Positions 43,818 through 56,907 are shown, counted from the stretch's first letter. The stretch is 64,000 bases of DNA from Stachybotrys elegans (GCA_020746835.1 JAGPNK010000021.1:310001-374000), one strand, 5' to 3'. Program-made: numbers and translations. Notes: a model not told the origin generated them from the sequence alone.

Positions 43818-45659
43818 CCTGCTAGAGTTGGGAGGACTTGTCTATTCTGCTGTTGGGATGACGGGCTTTGTGGGATGAGGGCTTAGTTCACGGCCTCTGT
43901 GTTCTAAGCAAGGTCCCGAATTACACACTGATTCTAGTTTATATGACGAAACGGACCGGTAGCTTCTTTGCCGCTGTACATGCTACGTCTGACTGGCAAC
44001 AAAGTTTGATCATCGCCGGCAGATCGCAATAGGATAGGTGGTACTGAGTATGGAGCGCTCGGTATGAACCAAAGTCCCTTTAAGGCTGTACACGTAGACC
44101 GAAAAGGTACAGATAAAGGTTCCAGGCCTGCTCCGAGCTTATTTGATGCAGAATGCAGAATGCAAAGTGCAAAACGTAGGGTAGCAGTGCACCAGGATTG
44201 CCTGCAAACATGGGCTGGCTCCGTGTTGCCCGCAATCGATGTAACCCTGTGCTACTGACCTACCCGTATAGGACAGTAAGCGGCCCCCAATCTGCCTCGA
44301 ATGGTAAAAACGGTCGGGCGGAGTGAATTCGTTATTAGCCTAGCTGTGGCGTGTCTCGCTGTAATGCATACAAGTGGCTACTATGATCTGCTGGCCATAG
44401 AAAGCCGCATGACTCCGTTGTTTTTTTCTTCTCCTTTTTGAACACGTATTAGTCAAGCATCGCGGGATGCAACGCTGCCGGTGGATTGAGGGCAAATGCT
44501 ACCTCGCTACGGATCAGCTATCATCACCGATCTGTCTCGGCTTATTGGCCTGCCTGTCAGTGGGGGCTCACAACAGCGAGCTTTCTGACTAATATTCGTC
44601 TTATCAAGGCCATCGTGATTAGGTTATGTCGGCCGCCAGGGAAAAGGATCTCCGTGCCGTGATTGGTGGCCTTGAAGCCGAGCCGCATTGGACACTGCCT
44701 GCAAGTTCAACTTTGACTAATATTAGTAACAAGTCGAAGTGGAAGAACGGATTGATGCAAACAAGGACAGGGTATCGTCTCCTTCTCTGCCTTGGTCATC
44801 GGCTGCTCTGATGCAGCTGGGGGCCCTTGCCGAGGCTCAAGACGTCCTCACGATTATAACCCATCGTTCTGTGAGCACTTGATGTTGCAGGAAATGTTGG
44901 ATAGGAATGGATTTCCAATACCTAATATATCGGCGTTTAATGGCAAGCGTTCTTGTGATGCCGCCTGTCAGACATTTCATGACGGGCGAATGAGCACCGA
45001 TAGCAGGCAGTGGAATATAGGCCCCAGATGCTGCTAAGCGTTACGGCCCGCACGCTCAGAAGTGTCAGCACTTCATGCCGGCCCCTCTCAAAGCAAGCTA
45101 TCTCTTGGGTTATGTTCTCGTTGCATGTGATGTCAGCTTGGCGTTACAACGCGCTCCCCACGGCATCGTCTAGCTCCATGTCCGTAAATAACACCGCATA
45201 GATATTTACAAAGTCCAACGCTGGTGGTGGTGGTGGTGGTGGAGTTTACGTGCTTATCAGCCCCCATGCTGCGATGGCTCTCCATCTTGAGCAAAACTAG
45301 CAGGTTTGGAACACGACCGTGTCTTGGCGTAGTTGTGAGCCTATACGGGCCGAACTCACGTTGGTTGAGGGCTGAGGTGATTTATGACGCCAGTCGAGGG
45401 GTACTTTGGAGAATGCCACCATGAATCTGGAAGGTATTGAGCCCCTTGGCCAAGGGTGAGTTGATCCACAGAGCACTCCGATTGTACCTGGAGCTATCCC
45501 GATCCGTTTATGCTCCAGCCAACAGGAACTGGCGGTTAGATTAAGAAGTAAGCCACATAAGCCACCGATCGACACTGGTGCGTTCGAAGCAACATCGCGT
45601 CCTTTCAGCTCATCTTCACGGCTGTATACTTGGTCAAGTTTACGAAGACTCACGACGCC
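43818..45659. other. Intergenic stretch without a gene; (TGG)n tract
   Basis: 1.8 kb between the divergent MFS and P450 genes. A (TGG)7 microsatellite lies at 45222-45243. No convincing coding sequence; the promoters of both genes must lie here. Confidence 0.5.
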
Positions 45660-47423
45660 ATGTTTCACGACATGTCATTTGGCTTTCTTGTTGCTTGCAG
45701 CACTTTAGCAGGCATCTCCTACGTATGTACAACCACCACTAAGCCAAGCTACACCATTTTCTAATGCTTGGAAACACAGCTCTTCATCCGGACTTTCTAC
45801 CGGCTTTTTGTTCACCCGCTGAGCAAGTACCCGGGTCCGTTGGCCGCCAAGCTCAGCGGTTTGTTTGGTGTCTTCTATGCCTACAAGACCAACCTACACG
45901 TCAGGACGTTGGAGGACCATGACAAGTACGGTGAGGCTGATCCATGGCTATAACTTATCATCGAATGGAACTGATGTCCAGAAAACAGGGTCTGTAGTTC
46001 GTCATGGCCCCAACAAGTTGGTTTTTAACACGGTCGAGGCTCTGCGTGGTAAGGCTCCCCTGAAAGGGCGCATGAGGGAAAGTTTAGTACTGACGACTTA
46101 TGCAGACATCTACAAGAACGACCAAGTCACCAAGTCGCAAAGCTACCTCGCGTCCCAACGAAAGCCTGGTGTTTTCAACTTGTTCAACGCGGTTGACCCG
46201 CAGCTGCACCACCAGAAGCGAAAGCTGGCCGGTCGCTTCTTGAACAGGAGGTCCATCGACGTATTCGAGCCCGTCATGATCCAGCAGATCGACACGTTCA
46301 TCGACCAACTGGCGGCGCACTCTGCCAGTCCAGAGAAAGAGCCGGTAAACATGACACCCCAGACCAAGTACCTCGCCATCGATATCATGGGGCAACTCCT
46401 ATTCGAATACCCCTTGAACCTGCAGACCGAGTCTACGCACCGCCACATGTCGTACTCGAGAGCCAGCTTCGCCTTCAACGTTGCCTTTCAGATCCACTCC
46501 ATCGCCAAACTAGGCATCAGCAACATTCAATCTGCGTGGTCCATCTTTAGCAGGAAGAACTACGTCCATACTCTGGCTAAGATCATCCGAAGTCGCCTAG
46601 CGCAGGGCAAGCACATCAAGGAGGATCTCCGTTTTCTGTCAGCAAATATGACGACTCCAGAGGATGACCAGGAATGGATCAACGACGCGCAGACCGAAGC
46701 GCTCTGGCATATGCTCGCGGGTAAGATCGCCTCATCCTCTCTCAGCCACGTCCATGGCGTACTGATCAATAATGTATAGGAAGCGACACAACTTCCACGC
46801 TTCTTAGCGCACTAACATTCTACTTGTCACGCAATCCCCGCTGCTACGAGCGACTCAGCCAAGAGATCCGCTCAACTTTCAGCCAGGACAGTGAGATTCG
46901 CAGCGGACCTCTTCTGGCAAGCTGCGTCTACCTGCGCGCATGTCTTGAGGAGACATTGAGGATAACCCCACCATTGCCCGGAACGCTATGGCGCGAGGAA
47001 AGCCCCCGGCCATCTACTGAGCCCCTGATTGTTGATGGTCACGTCATACCCGCGGGTGTAGAGGTCGGCGTCAACACTTATGCCATTATGCACAACGACA
47101 AGTACTTCCGAGAGCCGTTCGTTTTTAAACCCGAGAGATGGCTCGAAGGGGCGGAGCCCGGAGAATGCAACAGGGAGGCTTTTGCGCCATTCTCATTGGG
47201 CATACGGGGCTGCCTAGGGAAGTCCATGGCATACCTAGAGGCAAGTCTCACCACGGCCAAGATGCTGTGGCACTTCGACTTCAAGGAAGCCCCGCGGACG
47301 CCAGGGACCGCAATGAAGGTGGATGGGCATCCGGGCGGTAGACCCGGCGTGTTTCATGTCGCAGACTCATTCGCTGCCCTCCACGACGGCCCGTATCTGC
47401 ATTTCTCCCGGGTTGCTCTGTGA
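45660..47423 (+). CDS. Cytochrome P450, 510 aa
   Basis: Five exons: 45660-45722, 45780-45930, 45989-46048, 46106-46720 and 46780-47423 (introns 57-59 bases). The first exon supplies an N-terminal membrane anchor; the proline hinge HPLSKYPGP follows. Motifs: the I-helix AGGSDTTS at about 295-302 (split by the last intron), ExxR in EETLR (353-357), PERW (414-417) and the heme-binding FSLGIRGCLG with Cys 441. It is of the fungal class II, ER-bound type, resembling P450s of secondary-metabolite or detoxification pathways; the substrate is unknown. It is divergent from the DHA2 pump, consistent with a former metabolite cluster. Confidence 0.92.
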
Positions 47424-48604
47424 AGTTGTGGTGGGGATAGCTTCTCACTGGATTCTAGTCGCTTCTGTATTTGAGATATCGTGCTACGTTTGGAATGAAA
47501 CTACATTACTCAGGGCTTAAGAAACCCCCACGCATTCTTACCAGTTGTTTGCGCGGGCCTGTGTAGACCCTCAGTGGGAAAAGGCGATCCGTCTCTTACG
47601 GTTACCTAGTTTCGAAGATTTCTTGAGGAGCAGGCCCCCAGATTGGTCAAATTGAAACGTTTCACTCAACTTCCAACGGATTGTCGCACTCCGAGGTACC
47701 ACCGGCTCCAGACTTTGAGCAAAAGCTTGGCAATCCTGTGGCAACATTCACATGTGACAGGCAACCCTTGAAAGAACTGCGCCGCATGGATCTTGAAGGC
47801 GGCGTCGGGACTTTAGTAATACCCAGATACCCGCTCAGCCACCTAGATACAGCCTATCTAGGCTTGCCAAGCAAGATCTGTACAAAGGGCTAGTGGGGGG
47901 TTGGGCAAAGTCTGTGCCGCGATTATACCCATGCCGGAAGTTTCTGGGTGCCGTAATGGCGCTGTAGTATTGCAGAGTAGCATTGCATTGATGCTCGGCC
48001 AATGGCAACCTAGAATGGCCTGTCCTCGTAGGGTAGCAGTGGAGGATCAGGTCTGCAGGTTGATCCTGATTGCGGCACAGGGCGCCCGATGTGAGCAGGC
48101 CGCAGAGTCATATCTGCCCAATTTAGGCGGGCAACATGGTTCCCCACCGGCAGAGGAGATCAAAGGGCGGGAAAAGGGCAACATTATTGCACTTGTAGGC
48201 GTCAGATCTCCCTAAACGCGGGGCTTATCTGGTCATCTCGTATCTATTGCCAAGGAGGAGTAACCAATGTAGTAGACCTGCCTAAGTTGAACAATCAGCT
48301 CTGATGCTCCTAGTGCCTGAATGAGTGACGGCGCATGGACATTGGTCAAAATGAGTAAACGAGAGGGCGTGCCTCAATTTCTGGTAGGATATCAGTGGCC
48401 GCAATGGGGGGCTCCCTACGGCAGCATAAACAGGGGTAAAATCAATAGCCAGTTGGGCAGACGTGCGCAAGGCGAATCGTAGTTCAACGTATTAGGTACA
48501 GATACAGGAACAACGGCTGGTCTCGTGACGCATGAACAGCCAACGAGAGACCTGAGCCGAACAAAGTAGATACAAGTAATAATCTGGCTCCAGGACTGTC
48601 GTCT
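47424..48604. other. Intergenic between convergent genes; possible weak repeat copy
   Basis: No gene recognised. Around 48385-48460 a gtaggatatcag...cagcataaacaggggtaaaatcaat pattern vaguely matches the left end of the dispersed inverted-repeat family; this is uncertain. Confidence 0.4.
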
Positions 48605-49831
48605 CTAGGCGGACGGGTCCTTTGGCTTCATGCCCGAGACACCAAACTGGCGCCCCCAGTTCTGAACCTTCTTGTCCATGTCGCCACGGACAAAGACCAT
48701 GATGATGGCCAGCCAGCCGGCAAGAAACCAATCAATTAGCCCATTCAAGAACCCACCCCTGATGCTGCCTCCCAGCATGCTCCGCTTGACGAGACCCGAC
48801 TGGAAATCCGTTGTAATGATTTCCTCTCCAGACTCCAAGGAACGGATAGACTTGGCTGCGATGGCTTCGGGAGTCTGGGGAGCATCCCCCTCCTCAAGCT
48901 GTTTCGTCAAATCAGACTTGACGCGGTTCTCATTATCGAAGCCCTCGCTCTGAATGCCGGCTGGGAAGATGGCATGGATGCGCACTCTAGGCTCGCTGGG
49001 GTACGCGGCAGCATAGAGGTTCATCTCCTGGGACAAGGTGTCTGCGAGGGAGCGCAGAGCAGCCTTGCAGGGACTGTAGGGCGAGTAGCCGGCGAAGCTG
49101 TAGAAGGCGAGGACTGATCCAGTAAAGATCAGGTGGCGCGGCGCGGGCGGGCTGCTTGGCGCAGTGCCGGACGAGTCGCGCTGAGACGGTGAAAGCCACG
49201 ATTTCAACACTGCGTGCGCCATGTAGAGGCCGGTGAAGTAGTTTGTCTGCATCTGAGAGGAGAACAGGTCGACTGGGCTATCGACGAACAGAGTCGGGTG
49301 GGATGCACCGGCGCAGCACCAGACCTAGATGGCCGATTAGCATCGCGAATGCGGAGAGAACTGGAATCACGATATCCTTTTGGAGCTCTTGGCTGGGAAA
49401 TGGTCTTGGGGATTGCTCACAATGTCTGGCGGGCTACCGCCGTTCCATGCTATTGTCTCGTCTACCACTCGAGTCGCCTCGGAGGAGGAAGTCAAATCCG
49501 CACTGATGTATTGGAATCGCTGTGTGCTGGTGTTTGAGGCCCCCTCCTAACTCGCGAGTCAGCGGGATCCCTCAACGTTGGTGTTGCTACATGCGGTCGC
49601 ATACCTTGACATGATCTAATCCCTTTAGCAGCTTCTCGGTGTTGCGCGCGACTATGACAACGTTGGCACCCTTTTCGGCAAGCTGACGGGCGACGGAGAG
49701 GCCCATGCCGGATGAGGCACCCGTCACAAGGGCAGTCTGGCCATTGGTGTCAGCAAAGCTCCCCCGGGAGGTGGAAGCGCACTCGTCTGTCTTACTCTGC
49801 CGTGAACCTGGAACGCAGTCTTGGGCGCCAT
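48605..49831 (-). CDS. 3-ketodihydrosphingosine reductase (TSC10/KDSR-like), 337 aa
   Basis: Four exons: 49831-49796, 49736-49605, 49546-49421 and 49324-48605; introns of 59, 58 and 96 bases with GTAAGA, GTATGC and GTGAGC donors. The SDR has cofactor motif TGASSGMG (17-24), CCAGASHP in place of the usual NNAG, and catalytic Ser 168, Tyr 181 and Lys 185 (YSPCK). A C-terminal hydrophobic segment (FLAGWLAIIMVFV) would anchor it in the ER. The enzyme reduces 3-ketodihydrosphingosine to dihydrosphingosine with NADPH, the second step of sphingolipid synthesis, and is essential in yeast. The length and C-terminal anchor distinguish it from generic SDRs. The first exon has only 12 codons, so the start depends on the splice model. 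Confidence 0.88.
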
Positions 49832-50712
49832 TCTGGATAATGCGTAGCGACTGAATTTCTTGCTTTGGTCGTGCACGGATTGCTCTTGGACGCGAGGGAG
49901 CGCGGGGTGGTTGATGTGATTGTGAAGGATGATGAGAGGGGGGAACGAGCGACGGTGGGAGAAGCAGATGCAAAACCCGCCTTCCTATTAAGGCCATGTG
50001 CCTGGCGTCCGCCTCTGGTTGTGCAGCAGACGGGGCTGGAGCCAGCAGCCCCCTGCCAGGGATAAGGCTGTTGGTGTGGTGGTATTGTTGTTTGATATTG
50101 GGGGCCGTCCAAGGAGGAGGGAGGGAGAGGGAGGCTGGCGGGTCAAAAGTTCCGCCGGCAGAGAAATGTGCACAATGAATTATGCTTATCACGTAAGTTA
50201 CGACAGGATTGACTGGACAGTCGGCTCACGGTGAGGGGAATTCCTAATCCCTGACTGACCTCTCTGTGATGTAACGGTAACTGTCCAGTAGTATGTCGAC
50301 TTTGGGACTTTGGACCACCACCCTTGTATTAATGCTCTTAATGCACGCCGGGGCCTATTTTTGGTAAGCCAAGCCGGGGTCGATCAAGAAGTAGGCCTGT
50401 CCAGGCGGCGGAGGCCATCGTGGCGTAGGCCCGCGGCGGAAGCAGCAGCAGCAGCAGCAGCATCCTCCTCGCCTGCAGAGGAAGGGCGAGAAGGATGGCT
50501 GCCAAGCTTTGGCCGACATCTGCCTCTTGAGATCCCCATCGTGTGCGCCGCACGCTGGAGGCCACCTGCCCATTCAGCGTCGTGGACTTGGCACATCAAT
50601 CACCACATATGTAATCCCCCAGACGGCACATTTTATGGGCTATGTAGATGCGGAGTATCCTGCGCAGCCAACATCGTCTATTGTCCTCATTTCCAAGTTA
50701 GCGCTACCAACC
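49832..50712. promoter_or_regulatory. Divergent promoter region with (AGC)n tract
   Basis: Shared upstream region of the ketodihydrosphingosine reductase and the rhodopsin-like gene. An (AGC)7 microsatellite is at 50441-50462. Frames here are compositional shadows; no gene supported. Confidence 0.45.
50441..50462 (+). repeat. (AGC)7 microsatellite
   Basis: Uninterrupted trinucleotide tract in the upstream region of the rhodopsin-like gene. Confidence 0.9.
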
Positions 50713-51920
50713 ATGGACGAGGATACCATCTTGATCGTCGGCATCGCGCTCGGCGTCCTGGCCATCATTACCGTGATAGCCCGGTTCGCTGTCCGGCACA
50801 ACAAGAAGGCCGGCTTCAAATGGGACGACTGGATGATTTTGGTCTCCATTGTAGCCATGATCATCACCGACGTCCTGGCCGTCTATGGTAAGCCACCCGA
50901 GGCTTTCGCCCATGCCGTCGCGAGCTGCAACCAGAGATGGTAGTTCTAACAAATCCTGTAGCCATTATTGTTAACCCAACTGGTCCGGAAGCCGCCACCA
51001 ACGCAACACAGACTGAGCATTACAGCGAGGCAGACCAGGAATATACGAGGCTCACTTGGTCGCTGACAGTCGTGTATTTCTTCACTGTCTCCAGCACCAA
51101 ATTCTCCATCGTCTTCATGTACCACCGTCTCTTCTATGTCGACCGCTCGCTCCGACGCCAGATCTGGGCTCTGTCCGTCATCATCGGCGGCTACTGGATC
51201 GGGTGCACGGGTGCAAACCTCGCCAACTGCATCCCCCTCAAGTACACTTGGGTAAACAGTCTTGCCGACCCGAGGTACTGCTTCAATTACAACCACTACT
51301 GGTTCGCCGTCGGCATTGTCGAAGCTGTCATCGATGTCCTTGTGCTTCTGCTGCCCATCCGAGTCATCCTCAAGCTCCAGTTCAGCCGACAGCAGAAAAT
51401 TGCCGTCATCTTCGTCTTTCTCTTGGGAGTACTGTACGTATCCAATCTCATTCCACAGCCGCTCTCTTTCCTGGCCAGGACTTGGACTAATTTGGTGTGA
51501 AACTGCAGCGTCATTATCTCGGGTATTCTCAAGACGGCGTTTGGGTACATCCCCGGAAGCCGCCAGCCTTCGTTCGCCAACACCCAGCTATGGACCACGA
51601 TTCACATCTGCACGGGAATCATCTGCGCCTGTCTTCCCATTTGCTGGCCCCTCATTACACGTCTTGGCAGGATCTCGCCCTCGACTTGGTCTGGAACTAC
51701 ATGGATCCGCAAGTACTGGTACAGCCCCAGCGGTTGGTCTTCGCGGGAGCAGCAAGGAAGCAACAGGCCCACTACAGACGAGAGACGCTTCAATAAGCTC
51801 ACAAACAACTTCACCAGCAGAGGCTTTGATGTTACCTTCAGTTCTGCTGGGGGAGAAACTCAGGAGGACGAGTATCCGCTGTCCAAGATGCAATATCAGT
51901 CTACGACCTCAGCCGTATGA
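50713..51920 (+). CDS. Fungal rhodopsin-like seven-helix membrane protein (PTH11-related), 352 aa
   Basis: Three exons: 50713-50887, 50962-51433 and 51509-51920 (introns 74 and 75 bases). Seven hydrophobic helices are visible. The family marks are KWDDWMI after helix 1, a helix 3 region with STKFSIVFMYHRLFYV, and a YCFNYNHYWFAVGIVEAVIDVLVLLLPIRVI block (helix 5), all typical of the fungal 'rhodopsin domain' integral membrane family to which PTH11-type receptors are related. No CFEM domain precedes it. The C-terminal tail is hydrophilic with Ser and Glu. It lies at the plasma membrane by inference; ligand and signalling partner are unknown. Confidence 0.88.
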
Positions 51921-52902
51921 CGCCTCATAACGCATCAAAGCCCCTAACTACTGGTCAAATGTGGGAGATTAGCTGGCATTGGCTGAACCGAGGCGGGTTC
52001 GCCAACTGTTTTGGAGAGGGCGCAAGCTTTGTGCGACACATGTTGTAGCATAGCGTAGGCACCGACAGCTCAGCATGTTTGGCCATCTGCCAGCAGCTAT
52101 CTGTCCACAATGAGTACTGTAGCGTTATTGTTCTATTCACTTTGCGCGTATCTGCCTCATTGCCTATGTATGTGGTTTATTAGGGATAGCCCGCTTCAAG
52201 TCACCGATCTCCACGAGCGTTGTTCGATGTCCAGGTGCCCTTTCCGATACACTAACTCGTTGTCCCAATCTCGGCTCTTGAGGATTCAATACCGAGATCT
52301 ACATGAGCCCACGGCAACAAGCGTGGCGGGAGAGCAGCACAGAGTACCGACATCCAGGTGGGTGGCCGCTGTTGGCCCAGGCTTCCATATCGGAACCCCG
52401 CAGTCCTTGTCAAGGATGCATTGGCAGCAATACAGAAGCTAGCAAGGGTACGGATAGCCGAGCTCAAGTAGCTAACCACCGAAGCTGACTGCATCAAGTG
52501 TTGGCCCCCAAGACCCCCATGTAGGCCCAGATAACGGAATTGGCAATGAGCCCGTGGCACGTCGTATGCGCCAATGTAACCCTCTGTCTGCAGGGGGTTG
52601 TGTCCCACCCGAAAAGGCTGTGAAAAGGGCGATCCAATAGGGCTGGGCGCGGCGGGTTCAATTTCGGCTGACGAGAACAGGAGCGGGAGTGGAAGATCAG
52701 CAATGAGGGGCAGGGCCGACTCCTCCCTTCATCGACTCTCCGTGGTGTTGCAGTCCTGCTTTCTGGTTCTACTTTCCGATAGAGTACTTGACCTACTCTG
52801 GCTGCGGAGCGAGGCCGTTGCTGCTTGCACGATTTCTCGCTGTCTCCCACGCACCTCGACGTTTCTGCTCTGTCACTGGTACCCTTAGACACAGCCATCG
52901 TC
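51921..52902. other. Intergenic stretch without a recognised gene
   Basis: About 1 kb between two plus-strand genes; no repeat or domain-like frame found. Confidence 0.45.
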
Positions 52903-53981
52903 ATGTCGGTTCGCCTTGTCCTGCTGGGGATGCTGCCCCCTCTGGCCTATGCTCTGTACAAGCTCGACGTGGCAGCCCAGCTGGTCGAGTTCTGCACAGG
53001 CCCGGGGTCTTACAGTCGAATCTTCGCCGTTCTTGTCTTGGCCTGGAACTGGAAGTCGCTGCCGTTTGTGTGGACTGTAAGACAACCAGATCTATTGTTT
53101 ACTTCGTCGACGAGAGATGCTAATGGCGATGTATCGCGTAGTTCCGAGTTTTTTACTCCATGATTCTACACCTTGGAGTCCGTCCCTTCCATACGCATAC
53201 GCCCGACAAACTCTTCCACCCCGTCATCAGCCAGTCCCACGCCTCGCTGAACGAGCTCGACTATCGCTTGCATAAATCCAACTCGACATACCTTGCAGAC
53301 ATAGACATCGCCCGGTCCCATCTCGCCTCGCACCTGCTTGCGCGCGCTGGCCATCTTGCGTACCAAAACGCAAAGACCCGTTTCGTCATGGACCCGTCCG
53401 ATCCGTCGCGTCCTGCCCGAGGCGGTTTCAATATTGGTGTCGGCGGTGTCTTCTGTTCCTGGAGAAGGGAAATCAAGCCTTTCCAGCAATATGAGATGTG
53501 GACTCGCATCCTAACCTGGGATCGCAAGTGGCTATACATCATGACGCACTTTGTGCAGAAGGGCGCCATCAAGCCGAGCTCCTGGGACGCTCCAGAGAAC
53601 TTCGGTCCGACGCGAACGAAAAGCGGCAAGCCTGAAGGCTGGGAGAAGAAGGTCTTTGCAACTGCTGTGAGCCTTTACATCTTCAAGATTGGTCGTTTGA
53701 CTGTACCCCCGGCTACCATGCTGCAAGGAAGCGGCTTGCTTCCAGAGCGCCCTGGTGGTTGGCTCAAGGATGCCGACATCGACCAAGACGCTCCCGAGGT
53801 CAATGGCTCAGCTGAGCCCGTTTCCGAAGCCGATTTCGAAAAGGGGAGCTGGCAATGGGTTGAGGCAAGACGCAAGAAGGGCCTGGAGTATGCCCGGCAC
53901 TTGAACAACATGAACGTCGATCTCCATGGGGAGTTCGACTGCGGTGACGACGGCGCCCTTGGCCGTTTTTCCATCGGGTAA
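52903..53981 (+). CDS. Thioesterase-like hotdog protein (THEM6-like), 337 aa
   Basis: Two exons: 52903-53076 and 53142-53981. The intron 53077-53141 (65 bases) has GTAAGA and CGTAG with a GCTAATG branch site and is phase 0. An N-terminal hydrophobic stretch (residues 4-20) may anchor the protein in a membrane. The signature NELDYRLHKSNSTYLADID...R is the start of a 4HBT_2-type hotdog fold found in THEM6-like proteins and in several thioesterases of fungal metabolite clusters. The middle has an R..WDRKWLYI.THFV block. Catalysis on acyl-CoA is plausible, but the usual catalytic residues are not firmly assigned in this group. No obvious partner lies next to it. Confidence 0.78.
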
Positions 53982-54833
53982 TGCACAGCAAAGACCTTTG
54001 GGAACGCCTGATATTATTCGCTGGCTGCCGCGGAGATGTCTACTTGATCGCCAACTGTGTTAACTTAATAACCTCGCAATGTCAAGGACAGATGTAGCTT
54101 AGAACATATTTGTTAATAATAGTGCAAATCCGATTACAACTAGTACATATCATCACAGGAGGGCAGAGTCGGCTGAGTAGAGTATCCTGTTCGGCACTCA
54201 TGAGGCACCCAGCGTTTACTCGAATGCCGAGTGCTACGATACGGTGCGGCACGAACAGCTAACGCTCTGGGTAGCATCGAACTGTGCGTACAAGTGGCCT
54301 ATTACTTGGCGCAACTTCTGATCCCAGGCAGTCAGCGGCCCGTGCAAGGGTTCTCAGAGCTGCCTACAACAGGTTCGGTTTGCATAATGTCAGCACCATT
54401 AAGGTAAGACTGCGGCAAAGTCACCCCACTCTGTATTTAGCTCAGAAGGCCCGATGGTTGCGATAAATGAGATCTGTCTGATATCCGTGGAGTCGCAGTA
54501 GCCAAAGGGGTGTGTGGGTGTGCCCGTTAGGGGGGGTGCCAATGTGCCACCAGCTGCCCTAATAAGTCGAGGCTAAGTGATCTGACTAGATCCCCCGCCA
54601 TCCCGCCAATATTCCCCATCTCCATTTAGGGGTAACGGCAACTAACGGGGGATGAGGACGGTGGGGTTGTTGTTGACACATGCCTCGCGCTTCCCCCGGT
54701 TTGTGGTGCGTCTTCTTGTATAAGGAGGCCCAGACACCGACTTAATCACATTAGAACACCGCGTCTGTATCAAAGGTTCTATCATCATATCATATTCTAG
54801 GCTCATCCACGAAACCGTCCCATCAGCTACGCA
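53982..54833. other. Intergenic: presumed SDR promoter
   Basis: No gene recognised. Upstream of the SDR start are AGGGG/CCCCT-type motifs (54600-54660) and a TATA-like tgtataagg at about 54717. Confidence 0.4.
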
Positions 54834-55893
54834 ATGACAATGAACGGTAACGCATTTGTGATTGGAGCCGGTAAGAAGTCTAGCATATGCGACAATGCTT
54901 CTGACAAAGTACTAAGCTGTGGTGATCTCTAGGAAACGGCATTTGCAGGGCAACTGCGATAGCCTTTGCGAAAGAGGGCGTCAAAGGGCTGTTGGTGGCC
55001 GACCTTGATCTCGATGCTGCCCTGAGAACGGCTGAGGAGTGCAAGGCCGCCGCACAGAACCCTGATTTCGTTGTCAAGGGTATTCAGCTTGATGTCTCGC
55101 TCCCGGAGGCAGTGAAGGACGCTACTTCCCTAATGGTTGAGACCTTTGGACGCATCGACTACTGTGTGAACGGCGCTGGAGTAAGTATCTTGATCTTTCT
55201 TCCAGCCTTGTATTAAACACCTCCATGTCTTGTATGAAAGCACCAGCTGACAAAAGGACCATAGATCACAAGCGCTTCACCTACACACATTTCCAAGATT
55301 GACTTCAAGCAGTTCCAAAAAGTCTACGATGTCAATGTCAATGGAACCTTTCTTGTCCTAAATGCCGTGTCGGATGTGATGGCTACACAGGAGCCCCGTC
55401 CCAACGACGAGACCCAGCCAGGTCGAGGAACATCGCGCGGAAGCATCGTCAATGTGGCCTCTATTACGTCGACCGCTGCCCTTCCTCGAACAGCAAGCTA
55501 CACGAGCTCAAAGCACGCCGTCTTGGGCTTGACTCGCGCCGCAGGTTAGTATCACTCCTTGATTTTTGGTGCTCTCCCACACCTTGTCTATGTTTCCCTT
55601 CTAGAGACTCCCGCTGATACATTTTTCTCTCCAATCACACAGCCATCGACAATCTTGAGAACGGCATCCGTGTCAACTGCGTCTGTCCATCGTGGGTCGA
55701 CACGCCAATGACCCAACGGGCATGTGACAACACCCCAGGCTTCGATCGCCTGGTCAAATCCCAGCTCCCAATGGGTCGGATGGCCATGTCGGAGGAAATT
55801 GCCGACTCAATCATATTTTTGGCCAGCTCGAAGGCCAGCTTTATCACCGGAAGCAGCCTCATGGTTGATGGCGCGCTCTCAATTCGTATTTAG
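54834..55893 (+). CDS. Short-chain dehydrogenase, classical FabG-like, 271 aa
   Basis: Four exons: 54834-54870, 54933-55180, 55265-55544 and 55643-55893 (introns 62, 84 and 98 bases). Classical SDR: GAGNGIC at residues 12-18 (Gly-rich cofactor loop, split by the first intron), ADLDLD after beta-2 (acidic, so NAD preference is likely), VNGAG, a catalytic Ser in NVASITST and YTSSK, and the end block ITGSSLMVDGALS. The substrate is unknown; the family covers sugar, polyol and steroid-type dehydrogenases. An alternative start at the second ATG (54840) would shorten it by two residues. Confidence 0.9.
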
Positions 55894-56907
55894 CAGCCCA
55901 TGCCGATGGCAATGGCGAGGAAATGAGATTCACCAAAGGCAACATATATGTTAGCTGTATACAGTAATCATTTTGCTTTAGTGGTGTACCATGGAAGTCC
56001 CCTCGCAAGCGTTGAACATGGATTAACCGCATAAGATCTCGACTATTTATCCGACTTAAGAGATTGCAATCCCCTTCGATATTCAGTAGTTGGCTGGGAT
56101 GCGACATGTCAACCTGAAGTCGATGTATTGGGGCTACGATGCGCATCGAATATCAACAGCCAGTATCTACAATGGACGGTGGCCTGAGGCTCATGCTTCT
56201 AAGCAAGCGCTGCGACGGGATTGCTAACTTGCCAAAGACGTGCTCCCAGAGTCGGATAAACAGCCGCAGTTTCGAGAATATTGGAACGCTTCTATTCTCT
56301 GGCAAGCAACTAGAATGGTAACTCTCTTGGGTAATTCACCAATTCCAGTGATTGTCCAACCAGGCGGCCATAACGTCAACCAAACGCCATAGCTTCATCA
56401 TTAAGCCAAAACCAACTGCCCAGAAACTAAAACGATTCGCCAGAAAGTGAAAGTCATGACTGGTAATATATAAATTTGTCCCACGGAAAGGAATAGAGTG
56501 CAGGATCCACAGAATGAAGCCAAAGATAGGACGGAACAAGAGAAACTGTATTCTTTCATAATATCAAGTCAAAGGTTCCGCCACAGGGCACATAGGAGAG
56601 GCATAGAGAGCAATCTTCATGTGACTTAGACATTACCTCCCTTGAAGCCACAAAGTCAAATACTCAGCCGGTTCATGTAGCTGTCTGTGAGGGTACAGAC
56701 TGGTGCCTCCATCATTAGCCACCCTGCACTTGAATTGTTGCAAAAGTCTGAGCAACAAGGAACGAACTAGTAGGATGGAAGAAACAGGGACGATATTGCT
56801 TTAGGCAGCTACTGCAAGTAAACAGGACATCAAAGTCAAATCTCTATTGATGGTCTATAACTCTAATTATGCAACACACCGCACCCAGAACTGCATCACT
56901 TCCAAGT
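55894..56907. other. Intergenic between convergent genes
   Basis: About 1 kb, AT-rich; no gene, and no repeat known from elsewhere in the window. Confidence 0.45.

Noticed and set aside
45297..45668. 123-codon minus-strand frame upstream of the P450
   Set aside because: It overlaps the P450 promoter and first codons antisense; no recognisable domain.
49587..50192. Long N-terminal extension for the ketodihydrosphingosine reductase (start at 50192)
   Set aside because: Pro/Ser-rich upstream part is not family-like; the ATG at 49831 followed by a spliced 12-codon exon gives the normal N-terminus.
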